Shown here piece after piece: positions 19,301 to 27,182 of a DNA stretch of 64,000 nt. The translations under genes and the position numbers were made by a program. The notes beneath the pieces were generated by a model. It ran no database searches and was not told the DNA's origin. It saw only the letters and a list, made by a program, of their open reading frames with translations. This DNA comes from Tessaracoccus caeni (GTDB lineage Bacteria; Actinomycetota; Actinomycetes; Propionibacteriales; Propionibacteriaceae). The stretch's first letter is position 1, and every line of letters begins with the position of its first letter. The stretch lies in assembly GCF_029211185.1 (NCBI RefSeq), contig NZ_JARGDO010000021.1:1-64000 (forward strand), given 5' to 3'.

Positions 19301-20213
19301 CCCATTGACCGGCTGGCTCGCCTCCGTCGGGCTTCTGGCAGCTGCCGTCGACTTGGGTGACGAGGGAGCCGCCCTACGCTGGGCGGTTCATGGGTCGGCC
19401 CCTCAATTTCCGATCCTGAAGTCAGCGCTCCCCTTACGTGACTTGGTGGAGCATGCCCTAGATCGCGAGCGTTGGGCAGTAGGCGATGAACTTGTAAGCA
19501 AGACACTGTTGGTCAAGGGGGCGAGCCTCAGGAGGAAGAACCAGAAGCTGAAGCCAGCCGACCGATTGAGAAGCGTATTGAGGTGTGCAGAAGTCGACAG
19601 CACGGCGTCGCTTGTACTCGGCCTAATCGGAGATGCAAGCAGGGCGGACGCCGGCAATCAGGTAGAGCTGCCAATTGTTCCGTTCGCGAACAACTCGTCC
19701 TATCCGGGCGTAGCTCTAGCATTCACCGAGCGAAGAGAAGCGGTTGATGAATGCCTCAGTGCCTTGCAGGACATCAACTCGGGTTACTCGGCGACGGCGT
19801 GTGATGGCGGCCTCGATAGACCCCGAGGTGCCGCACCACTGGTCAATGGCCTGGGTGCGCCTGGAGACGAACGCATGGTTAAAACAGCACTTGCCCCGCT
19901 GGCACTCTACGCGATGGCTCGGCTAGGAAACACAGGCGCCGGGGCATTGGGCGTCTCCAGATCTGGTCGGCGCCTGCTTCTGGTTCTCCCGATACCGACG
20001 ACATCAGTCAGCTTTGAGATGCTGCGCTCGATGACGATCGGAGTGAGATCCCCAAGTTCGTGGGCTTGGTCTGAGATTGGCGCCGAATGGGTCTATTGCG
20101 CCTCGCGGGAGTATCTGTCTGACCGGAAGGACGTTGACATCGTTTGGTCCGGGCGGATCATTCCGAGAGCCGAACTAAAAGAGATTCAGCGACATGGCAT
20201 CAATCGACCGTAG
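16359..20213 (+). CDS. cas3: Cas3 helicase-nuclease with probable fused Cas8-like C-terminal domain
   Basis: Interference helicase-nuclease of 1284 aa. Helicase comes first: IPTGLGKTA (42-50), DEPH box (190-193), GATLPP, TQCLEVGVDLSFD (351-363), QRLGRLNRR (377-385). The HD nuclease follows at ~745-935: H753, HDIGK (785-789), H855, GSHHG (877-881), RLADWRAS (924-931). Helicase-then-HD order is that of I-G/I-U Cas3. About 320 residues remain after the HD domain (from ~960). They begin with HPLTGWLASVGLLAAA, followed by LRWAV and later a LAPLALYAMARLG helix. This resembles the P-x-WLAALGLLR opening of Csb3/Csx17-type Cas8 subunits. No separate cas8 exists, so the tail probably serves as the large subunit; this fusion is an inference. 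Confidence 0.88.
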   Translation: MTTPFPPFPDFFLAATGHVPHRWQSELARRMQDDDIPSRVEIPTGLGKTATILIAIYHLASQLHHGRPRTAPQRIFHVVNRRTLVHDTHGLVGKFAETINGGVDHPVIGPIRAALCHLLGPGDDIPIVVGSIHGESARDTAWLRATGCSIVTLTPHQYVSRLLMRAFAVSPSRRPIDAGLVGVDRLVLFDEPHLATPAVQTILDAERLQARAAEALGIPLGHTVLMGATLPPTAVDGLDNGSVLTLGVDNLGGSETSAERLFRAPKRLHLERTKSGSDIDTARAMVTRATSLAADDRSVVVFANTVGLAQDVYRLLQKNHRWADQTQLITSRFRRFDRTQEADLTAITVTTQCLEVGVDLSFDALVTEAASWSALVQRLGRLNRRAEPQTAEAYLIMAATGSVRSGTKAVYGEDAVLGAVELLEQAESEQPGGIDVSPAALSELGWQHEDQRLDRQIPRAATLHAGLLPLMTHTRPSPSPDLPVEAFVTGPDRPVNREIEVAWRAQVDGLAEAKIGAVAAEEIVSIPRSALARLLRGEAPSDKEPISDLPDLAADEVSSQRPAALDLRELKVWSGRNERAWTPRSIRQVLAAERVTLPCSAGGYDPDLGWTGAPGSVEDIHLTLALQGLQKGYARWRRIRLSMCLSASLFTQACDHLEGQGAHREGIDDLLVALADADEDSLDFVLDRITTTLGTALQRFVLDLVPSGTEVTVLVDRPIGLDGPPDLRAVMCTVTVATTGYNVPASLISLDAHQEQVGSWAETDGRAAGLREDLAADVGVAGRFHDIGKAYPPFQRYLAGTSSAEVTAEDLRMPSGIRLPLLAKPLANVSEDSNSLRNDDWIARAASSLPRGFRHEAKSIEVARQHRLSKLAIHLIGSHHGLCRPLMPPLQATHLEGYSHADDFAELNARFGPWGLAYLEAVLRLADWRASASPIQEAQSIALPSKSTLSSLDPDFWERPDELSSRREGGIEHALPGLVTHPLTGWLASVGLLAAAVDLGDEGAALRWAVHGSAPQFPILKSALPLRDLVEHALDRERWAVGDELVSKTLLVKGASLRRKNQKLKPADRLRSVLRCAEVDSTASLVLGLIGDASRADAGNQVELPIVPFANNSSYPGVALAFTERREAVDECLSALQDINSGYSATACDGGLDRPRGAAPLVNGLGAPGDERMVKTALAPLALYAMARLGNTGAGALGVSRSGRRLLLVLPIPTTSVSFEMLRSMTIGVRSPSSWAWSEIGAEWVYCASREYLSDRKDVDIVWSGRIIPRAELKEIQRHGINRP

Positions 20214-20222
20214 TCAACAAGT

Positions 20223-22935
20223 ACTGGCTCCGCGCATGCGGAGGTCTGCCCGGCGAACTGATCGTCGGTATCTCCTCGATGGGACTGGCTCCGCGCATGC
20301 GGAGGTCTGCCTGATGTCGGTGGCCCAGTCGGTGCCGTCCTCGAACTGGCTCCGCGCATGCGGAGGTCTGCCCGTATGGCTGTCGGAGTACGGCAATAAG
20401 GCCGGACTGGCTCCGCGCATGCGGAGGTCTGCCCGCAAGGGCGAGCAGGTCCCGCGCGATGCTGATACTGGCTCCGCGCATGCGGAGGTCTGCCGATCTC
20501 CAGCATCTTGTCGGCGATCAAGAACAGACTGGCTCCGCGCATGCGGAGGTCTGCCGGCAGCCCAAGCATCCCTCCTCCAGGCCGAGGAAACTGGCTCCGC
20601 GCATGCGGAGGTCTGCCGGCGACGGGGGCGGTGGGCGAGCTGGGTGAGGACACTGGCTCCGCGCATGCGGAGGTCTGCCCCGGCCCCGATCCCGGGCCCC
20701 GACCCCGCCAGCACTGGCTCCGCGCATGCGGAGGTCTGCCCCCCTCCCCCGGCATCGCGCCGCACCGTTGTCGACTGGCTCCGCGCATGCGGAGGTCTGC
20801 CCCAGCAAGTGATCTTCCCGCAGGCCGAACTCGCACTGGCTCCGCGCATGCGGAGGTCTGCCGCTGGCGCGGTCCGCGATGGCGTCGGCCAGCTTACTGG
20901 CTCCGCGCATGCGGAGGTCTGCCCTCCTCCCCCTCGAACCTGAACGCCCCGCCGCCACTGGCTCCGCGCATGCGGAGGTCTGCCGGCGGTTCCAGCATCA
21001 GCGGCGGCGGCCTGATCACTGGCTCCGCGCATGCGGAGGTCTGCCCAAGAAGCAACCCACGCCCGCAAAGCCAGGGAGACTGGCTCCGCGCATGCGGAGG
21101 TCTGCCCCACTCCCGGACCGTGTTGAAGCCCTCTTCGATACTGGCTCCGCGCATGCGGAGGTCTGCCCTCGTCCGCAGCGTCACGCGCGGCGGCGATCGC
21201 ACTGGCTCCGCGCATGCGGAGGTCTGCCCGTGCGGCCGGTCACTTCCTCGTTCGGGGCGCCACTGGCTCCGCGCATGCGGAGGTCTGCCCCCCACCCCGC
21301 CCGTGGAGCAGGTCTCATCCACACTGGCTCCGCGCATGCGGAGGTCTGCCCAAGATAGACGGTGTTGCGGATACCGGCGAGGGACTGGCTCCGCGCATGC
21401 GGAGGTCTGCCCCCGCGGGCGGCCTTGTCCGCCGCTTGCGCGGTACTGGCTCCGCGCATGCGGAGGTCTGCCCGCATACGCGGCGCGTACTTTTTCCTTG
21501 GAAAACTGGCTCCGCGCATGCGGAGGTCTGCCTGCCCATCGGCTCGCCCCGCTGGTACTCATAGAACTGGCTCCGCGCATGCGGAGGTCTGCCCTGGTCG
21601 ATTGGTCGTCGGATCGGCTGCGAATCACTGGCTCCGCGCATGCGGAGGTCTGCCCATCGAGACACTCACGATCCGGCCCACCACCCCACTGGCTCCGCGC
21701 ATGCGGAGGTCTGCCCTGGTCGATTGGTCGTCGGATCGTCATGCCGCACACTGGCTCCGCGCATGCGGAGGTCTGCCCCGATCAAGATCGGTCACCACTC
21801 GGAAGCCAGGACTGGCTCCGCGCATGCGGAGGTCTGCCCCCAATCAGTCTCACCATTAGCAGCATCACCTGACTGGCTCCGCGCATGCGGAGGTCTGCCC
21901 CCATCACGGGGCTGTCGGGGATGGTGTGTCAGACTGGCTCCGCGCATGCGGAGGTCTGCCCGCGGGCGGTCGCCACCTGTGTCGGGTCCGAGAACTGGCT
22001 CCGCGCATGCGGAGGTCTGCCCCTTGCGCCCACCACACGCCGACCGCACGACATACTGGCTCCGCGCATGCGGAGGTCTGCCCTGCTCGCAGCGGGGATT
22101 GAGGTTCAGGTTCATACTGGCTCCGCGCATGCGGAGGTCTGCCCGTCCTCGGCGGCACCGAAACCCTGATCACCGGACTGGCTCCGCGCATGCGGAGGTC
22201 TGCCCGGCGGCCGCCCGCTTCGGCTCACCACCAGGGGACTGGCTCCGCGCATGCGGAGGTCTGCCCAGTGGAGACACGCTGGGTCAGATCGCGTGGGTAC
22301 TGGCTCCGCGCATGCGGAGGTCTGCCCAACGACATCGAGTACAACGACTGGTACGTACGACTGGCTCCGCGCATGCGGAGGTCTGCCCACGCTGCCCGTC
22401 GATCATCTCGTGGTGTTGGAACTGGCTCCGCGCATGCGGAGGTCTGCCCGCCCCCTCCCCACCGAATACGGCACCCTCATCACTGGCTCCGCGCATGCGG
22501 AGGTCTGCCCCAGCCCCGGATCTGCTCCTCGCTCACCAGATCACTGGCTCCGCGCATGCGGAGGTCGGCCCCGCGCTGCGTCCCGCGCCGTCGCGGTCTT
22601 CACACTGGCTCCGCGCATGCGGAGGTCGGCCCAAAGGCCAAGGAGCAACGACTCCCCCGAAAGGACTGGCTCCGCGCACGCGGAGGTCTGCCGCGAAACA
22701 GCTAGGCATCACCATGGGCCAGGCAACCGGCTCCGCGCAAGCGGAGGTCTGCCGCCCCGCCCGGAGTCCCCGACGTGGCCGGAGCACCGGCTCCGCGCAT
22801 GCGGAGGTCTGCCCGTTTCGGTCCGGGATGTGCAGACGGTGAGGACACCGGCTCCGCGCATGCGGAGGTCTGCCCATCACCCAGTAGGCGAAACGCGTGA
22901 CGGTCGGACCGGCTCCACGCACGCTGAGGTCCGTC
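20223..22935 (+). CRISPR. CRISPR array, 45 repeats and 44 spacers
   Basis: Repeat unit is 28 nt (first copy 20223-20250) with a 6-bp stem around GCAT: CTCCGC-GCAT-GCGGAG. Spacing is 61 nt with few exceptions (60 at the 21505 and 22786 repeats; 62 at 20590, 20652 and 21750). Repeats 1-38 are identical. From 22543 on they decay: GGTCGGCC ends at 22543 and 22604, CACG loop at 22665, CAAG at 22726, ACCGG starts from 22726 onward, and a badly mutated last copy at 22908-22935. The cas3 side is therefore the young, leader-proximal end, yet only 9 nt separate it from the cas3 stop. Spacers start with C in 35, G in 7, T in 2 and A in none. Confidence 0.98.
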
Positions 22936-23053
22936 GGAGATCCATCTCGAGGACTGCGGCCCGGTCCACGCCGTCTTCGCGTATGCAGACGTAGCAGCAT
23001 TGCTTCCAATTCGAAGCGCCGGTGAGCAGATTGTTGTCGAGAGTCCGTTGTAG
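22928..23053 (+). pseudogene. Short open frame after the array, possible gene remnant
   Basis: A 41-codon frame directly after the last repeat reads …EIHLEDCGPVHAVFAYADVAALLPIRS…VVESPL and stops at 23051-23053. Its codon third positions are mostly G/C, as in real genes here, and it has no start codon, so it could be the tail of a gene lost when the array or its neighbours were rearranged. I do not recognise the family. The opposite strand also has an open frame over the same bases. Confidence 0.25.
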
Positions 23054-23069
23054 CTCTCTCAAGACCAGG

Positions 23070-23846
23070 TCAGCTACTCCGACGCATGCCTCGGACGCCG
23101 ACCGCCAGGCCGAGTGCTGCGAGCAAGGCCGCAGCCACCCATCCCCAGAGAACTGCGGTGTTGGTGAAGTCGCCGGCGATGAGGGCGCGTTCGGCCTGGA
23201 CCACCCAGTTGACGGGGTTGACCGTCGAGACGGCGCGCATCCAGGCGGGGCCGCCGTCGAGGGGCAGGAGCATTCCGGAGAGGATCAGCAACGGGAAGAG
23301 GAGAGTCTGCTGGACACCCCAGAACAGCCATTCACGGTCCCTCGTCGCCAGAGCAAGGGCGTAGGAGAGCGAGCCGAGTCCGACGCTGACGACGGCCAGC
23401 ATGGCCAGGCCAATCAGGAGGCCGAGGGGGTTGAAGCGGAAGCCGAAGATCATTGAGAGCAGGACAATCAGGAGAGCCTGGACGAGGATCGGGACGATCT
23501 CTTTGAGTGCACGGCCGATGAGGAGAGATGAGCGGGAGAGCGGAGCGACCAGAGTGCGCTCATGGGAGCCGGTCATCATCTCGTACTGCAGGTTGGAGCC
23601 CACTGCCCCAGTGCCGAACAGGACGATCATCACGATCACGCCAGGGACGAACCAGCGCAGGGTCTCCCCCGTTGGCGCGCCGGACTGGGCTACTAGCAGT
23701 GGGGCGAACAGGCCGAGGAAGACCAGGGGCTGGACGAGGCTGAAGATGAGGGTGAACGGGTCGCGGGCTACTGGTTTGAGTTCGCGGATCAGGACGTGCC
23801 AGGTGTCACGGGCGACGGTGGATCGGGTGGTGTTGGTGGTGGTCAT
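23070..23846 (-). CDS. ABC-2 type transporter permease (DrrB-like)
   Basis: Membrane half of a drug- or lipid-type exporter, 258 aa. The start at ATG 23846 gives MTTTNTTRSTVARDTWHVLIRELKPVARDP, a normal cytoplasmic lead into the first membrane helix (FTLIFSLVQPLVFLGLFAPLL). Six hydrophobic segments follow, and NPLGLLIGLAMLAV and LLFPLLILSGMLLPL are typical ABC2_membrane parts. It lies 95 nt downstream of the ATPase gene on the same strand. Substrate unknown. Confidence 0.88.
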   Translation of the reverse strand: MTTTNTTRSTVARDTWHVLIRELKPVARDPFTLIFSLVQPLVFLGLFAPLLVAQSGAPTGETLRWFVPGVIVMIVLFGTGAVGSNLQYEMMTGSHERTLVAPLSRSSLLIGRALKEIVPILVQALLIVLLSMIFGFRFNPLGLLIGLAMLAVVSVGLGSLSYALALATRDREWLFWGVQQTLLFPLLILSGMLLPLDGGPAWMRAVSTVNPVNWVVQAERALIAGDFTNTAVLWGWVAAALLAALGLAVGVRGMRRSS

Positions 23847-23893
23847 CGTGTTTCCGTTCTCGGTGGTTGGGTTTGCTGCGGATGGTTGCGGCC

Positions 23894-23953
23894 TTTCGAG
23901 GCTCGCCCACCGCGCTCGTTCCTCGCGCGTGGTCTCGCACCTCAAGGAGCGTC
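23894..23953 (-). repeat. TTCGAGG/CCTC intergenic repeat, copy 1
   Basis: Begins TTTCGAGGCTCG and ends GCACCTCAAGGAGCGTC on the plus strand, an imperfect inverted repeat shared with 39503-39548, 39598-39644 and 43388-43434. Read on the minus strand, GACGCTCCTTGAGG supplies the TGA stop of the ABC ATPase gene (protein end -DAP). Confidence 0.7.
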
Positions 23954-25060
23954 GGGAGAGTTTGCGTCGGCTTCGCGGAGGGTGCGGCCGGTCAAAGCCA
24001 AGAAGACGTCGTCGAGGGTTGGCGGGACGCCGGTTGCTCGTTCGACGCGGATGCCCACCGCATCCAACTCGCGGATCGCGTACGGGAGGAGGCGGGCACC
24101 GTCCGGGACCGTCAGCGTCAATGCCCTCTCGCTTTCCCGGGTCGTCAACTTCAACGCCGACCGGCTATCCGGAACCCTCGACTTCGATGCTGTATCGCCA
24201 TCCCGAGCCTTCATTGCCAATGCAGCTTTGCCGTCGGGCAGCGTCGTCGTGGAGGTTTCGCCGGAGAGGCGGACCTCTCGCTGGGCCAGGCGCTCCACGA
24301 TCGGGGTGGCACGGTTGGCGTCATCCGCACTGGTGAAGGTGAGGGTGATGACGTCGCCGGCCAGGTTGGCTTTGAGCTTCTCGGCGGTGTCGTCGGCAAT
24401 CACCCGGCCCTGGTCGATCACCATGACGCGCTCGGCGTAGCGGTCGGCCTCCTCCAGGTAGTGGGTGGTGAGGAAGACGGTGGTGCCGTGCTTCTCGCGC
24501 AGGTCGATGATGTGCTGCCACAGGTTGGCCCGGCTCTGCGGGTCCAAGCCCGTCGACGGCTCGTCGAGGAAAATCAGCGGCGGAGCGTGCATCAGGCCGA
24601 GCGCCACGTCGAGGCGTCGCTTCTGGCCGCCCGATAGTTGCTGGACGGTGCGGGTGGCGAAGGGGGCCAGGTCGAGCGACTCGATCAGCTCATCCGCACG
24701 CCGCCAAGCCACGTCCTTCGCGATGCCGTAGAACGCGCCCTGGCTGATCAGCTCGTCGCGCACCCGCTGGGCGAAACTGCCGCTGGTGAGCTGGCCGACG
24801 TAGCCGATGCGGCGCCGCACGTCGGCGCTCTGCGTGTGGATGTCGTGGCCCACCACCCGGGCGGTTCCGGCGGTCGGCGGGATGAGGGTGGTGAGCATGC
24901 GCAGGGTGGTCGACTTTCCTGCACCGTTGGGGCCCAGGCAGGCGACGAGCTCGCCGGGCTGTACCTCGAAGGAGAGGTCGTTGACGGCCTCGACGGTGTT
25001 CTTTCCGACGGTGAAGTGCTTGGTGAGCCCGCGCACCTCGATGATGGGTTCGTTCGTCAT
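23942..25060 (-). CDS. ABC transporter ATP-binding protein (DrrA-like)
   Basis: ATPase subunit of the exporter, 372 aa, start ATG 25060. Walker A GPNGAGKST, LSGGQKRRLDVALGL signature, FLDEPSTGLDP Walker B and the TTHYLEEA switch are all intact. The ~80-residue C-terminal extension (DVITLTFTSAD…LDDVFLALTGRTLRE) is that of daunorubicin-resistance type ATPases. Its 3' end lies inside a dispersed repeat that provides the stop codon. It is divergent from the WYL regulator, with a 62-nt intergenic region containing a clear operator-like palindrome. Confidence 0.93.
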   Translation of the reverse strand: MTNEPIIEVRGLTKHFTVGKNTVEAVNDLSFEVQPGELVACLGPNGAGKSTTLRMLTTLIPPTAGTARVVGHDIHTQSADVRRRIGYVGQLTSGSFAQRVRDELISQGAFYGIAKDVAWRRADELIESLDLAPFATRTVQQLSGGQKRRLDVALGLMHAPPLIFLDEPSTGLDPQSRANLWQHIIDLREKHGTTVFLTTHYLEEADRYAERVMVIDQGRVIADDTAEKLKANLAGDVITLTFTSADDANRATPIVERLAQREVRLSGETSTTTLPDGKAALAMKARDGDTASKSRVPDSRSALKLTTRESERALTLTVPDGARLLPYAIRELDAVGIRVERATGVPPTLDDVFLALTGRTLREADANSPDAP

Positions 25061-25084
25061 GAAAACCACCGTAAAACCAGTTGC

Positions 25085-25099
25085 GGACAGATCCTGTCC
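25085..25099. promoter_or_regulatory. Operator-like palindrome GGACAG-ATC-CTGTCC
   Basis: A perfect 6-3-6 inverted repeat in the 62-nt divergent region between the ABC ATPase and the WYL regulator gene. It most likely binds the WYL protein and controls both directions. Confidence 0.55.
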
Positions 25100-25122
25100 T
25101 CTATTCCTGGCATGCTGGATCC

Positions 25123-26109
25123 ATGGCTGACACCACCTCCCGAGCGCTCTCCCTGCTCAACCTGCTGCAGACCCACCGTCACTGGGCCGGCTCCGAGCTG
25201 GCCGATCGGCTCGGCGTCACCGAGCGCACGGTTCGTCGCGACGTGGAGCGGCTGCGCGAGCTGGGCTACCGAATCGCGTCGGTTCCCGGCTTGGCCGGCG
25301 GGTATCGACTGGAGGCCGGCAGCGCGCTCCCTCCCCTACTGCTCACCGACGACGAGGCCGTCGCCATCGCCGTCGGGCTGCGGGTGGCGGCGTCGCAGCG
25401 CCTGGTATCCGGTCCCGAGACGACGGTCACCGCGCTCGCGAAGCTGGAGAAGATCCTGCCCGCGCCGCTGCGACGGAGGGTCTCGGCGATCGCGGAGGCG
25501 ATGCAGCCGGCGGGCGTCCGCTCCGGTGCCGCGGTCTCCAGCGAGGTGCTGACCGAGCTCGCCCTGGCCTGCCGCGACAACGAACGCGTGCGCTTCACCT
25601 ACACCGCAGCCTCCGGCGCCGTGACGCAGCGGTGGGTGGAGCCGCACGCCCTCGCCCCCGCCGAGAGGCACTGGTACCTGCTGTGCTGGGACCTCGACAA
25701 GAGCGACTGGCGCACCTTCCGCGTCGACCGGCTGGAGAACGTCCACCACACCCAGGTCACCTTCGCTCCCCGACCGCTCACCTCCGAGGAGGTCGAGGAG
25801 TTTATCCTGGTGGCGCGTTCGTGGGTGCGGCAGGCCGTCGAGGCGACCATCGTGATGGAGATGCCGATCGACGAGATGCGCAGCCACTTCGGCCAGTGGG
25901 GGCAGAGTGCGGAGCCGATCGGCGACGACAAGACGCGCTGGACCGTCGGCGGGACGGACTTCCGCGAGACGATGTACGGCATGTCGTGGGTTCCGGCGGG
26001 AGTGGAATACACCACGGATCTCGCGGAGCCGGCGCGTTCCGAACTCCGAGAGATTCTGCAAAGGATGGTGCGAGCGCTGGATGAGGCCCCTCCGGCGAGC
26101 AAAGCCTAG
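25123..26109 (+). CDS. YafY-type HTH/WYL transcriptional regulator
   Basis: Regulator of 328 aa starting ATG 25123. The N-terminus is a DeoR-like winged helix (LLQTHRHWAGSELADRLGVTERTVRRDVERLRELGY, residues ~10-48). The WYL domain follows, with RFTYTAASGAVTQRWVEPHAL and the RHWYLLCWDLDKSDWRTFRVDRL core, then a WCX region. WYL proteins of this layout commonly control a divergently encoded DrrAB-type transporter, as here. The ligand is unknown. Confidence 0.93.
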   Translation: MADTTSRALSLLNLLQTHRHWAGSELADRLGVTERTVRRDVERLRELGYRIASVPGLAGGYRLEAGSALPPLLLTDDEAVAIAVGLRVAASQRLVSGPETTVTALAKLEKILPAPLRRRVSAIAEAMQPAGVRSGAAVSSEVLTELALACRDNERVRFTYTAASGAVTQRWVEPHALAPAERHWYLLCWDLDKSDWRTFRVDRLENVHHTQVTFAPRPLTSEEVEEFILVARSWVRQAVEATIVMEMPIDEMRSHFGQWGQSAEPIGDDKTRWTVGGTDFRETMYGMSWVPAGVEYTTDLAEPARSELREILQRMVRALDEAPPASKA

Positions 26110-26258
26110 TTGGGCCCAGCTCCCCGGGTCGCCCTCCGCCGCGAGCCAAGGTCACAGGAGTCGCTTGTCACGCCCTGAACGCAACTGTCAGACGCGACCA
26201 GTAGGTTCCATGCCATGAACCCCGGCCCGCGATTTCGTCACCTCGACCAGGTAGAGCC

Positions 26259-26822
26259 GTGGCTCTACGTCTGGAAGCAGAGGTTGCAGACGTGAAGGAA
26301 TCTCTATGCAGCAATGGTCTGCCAGTTGACTTCTTCTGGATCGACTGTCGCGATGGTAAACACATCGACGCCGCAGTCCGCATCTTGATGGGGATCATCT
26401 TCGATCCGCCGGCTCGCTGTCGCGACCACTATCGAGAGGCCGACCTGCGCAATAGCTTCCGCATCCGGTTGCAGAGGGCGGCTCAGGGCAGGCTCGTTCC
26501 GAGCGACCACGTGAAGGAGATTATTCAAGCCGGAAGCGCCGTCGACATGTTTGAGATCCGATGGAAGGATCTGATGGTGCGTGAGAGGTGCGCCGATGGC
26601 ACCATCCGATCCCTCAAAGTCCAGATTCGCTTGTACTACGTCGAGCTGGGCGATCGCGTCGCGATCATTGGACTCCATGCGCACGAGAAGGACACTGGCC
26701 GCGATCGGCGGCGTAAGCAGGACTCTGAGATCGCGAGTGCTGTGGGTGTCTACGCCCAGCGACTCGCAGACCACTGGGGCGTCCCCGAGCTGCAACTTGA
26801 TTCCCAATCGCCTTCGACATAA
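26259..26822 (+). CDS. RelE/HigB-like toxin (phage Gp49-like)
   Basis: Putative ribosome-dependent mRNA interferase, toxin half of a type II pair. The central MFEIRWKDLMVRERCADGT followed by VQIRLYYVELGDRVAIIGLHAHEKDT is the HigB/Gp49 core, and …KQDSEIASAVGVYAQ the usual last helix. At 187 aa it is longer than normal HigB (~110 aa), with an extra N-terminal ~80 residues. The GTG start at 26259 is uncertain; a downstream GTG near 26291 is possible. The antitoxin gene starts 10 nt later. Confidence 0.7.
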   Translation: MALRLEAEVADVKESLCSNGLPVDFFWIDCRDGKHIDAAVRILMGIIFDPPARCRDHYREADLRNSFRIRLQRAAQGRLVPSDHVKEIIQAGSAVDMFEIRWKDLMVRERCADGTIRSLKVQIRLYYVELGDRVAIIGLHAHEKDTGRDRRRKQDSEIASAVGVYAQRLADHWGVPELQLDSQSPST

Positions 26823-26832
26823 GGTTAAACTT

Positions 26833-27096
26833 ATGAACGAGTCGCTGGAGACCATCGATGCACGCGCGGCGAGTCTCATCCACTTCCATGAGGATCTGAT
26901 TCAGGATCTCATCAGGATCAGGAAGAGCCACAACCTCACCCAAGAGACGGTGGCGGAACGCATGGGAGTCACCCAGGCGGCAGTGTCTCAGTTCGAGAGG
27001 TACGACTCGAACCCCAAGCTAGCGACAGTGCGCCGATACGCGCTCGCAGTGGGAGCTCGTATCACCCACGAAGTTGTTGATGACTGGCAGATATAG
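26833..27096 (+). CDS. XRE-family antitoxin
   Basis: Antitoxin partner of the preceding RelE/HigB-like toxin, 87 aa. An XRE helix-turn-helix spans LIRIRKSHNLTQETVAERMGVTQAAVSQFE (~25-56), and a short C-terminal strand (RITHEVVDDW) probably covers the toxin. The toxin-first order is usual for HigBA. It likely represses its own operon. Confidence 0.85.
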   Translation: MNESLETIDARAASLIHFHEDLIQDLIRIRKSHNLTQETVAERMGVTQAAVSQFERYDSNPKLATVRRYALAVGARITHEVVDDWQI

Positions 27097-27182
27097 CCTG
27101 AGGCAATCGTCCGCGCCCGTCGAAAATGGGGCGCGCGGGAGTTCTTAGGTAGAGTTTCGTCACGGCACGGCAGGATGGGTCC

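Noticed and set aside
20194-22994. Long open frames on both strands across the array, with repeating LAPRMRRSA/GSAHAEV phrases
   Set aside because: They arise because the repeat has no stop codon in any frame and the 61-nt period cycles the frames. They are not genes.
20214-23069. Search for cas1, cas2 or cas4 beside the array
   Set aside because: None is present from 12.7 kb to the ABC genes; adaptation genes must be elsewhere or absent.
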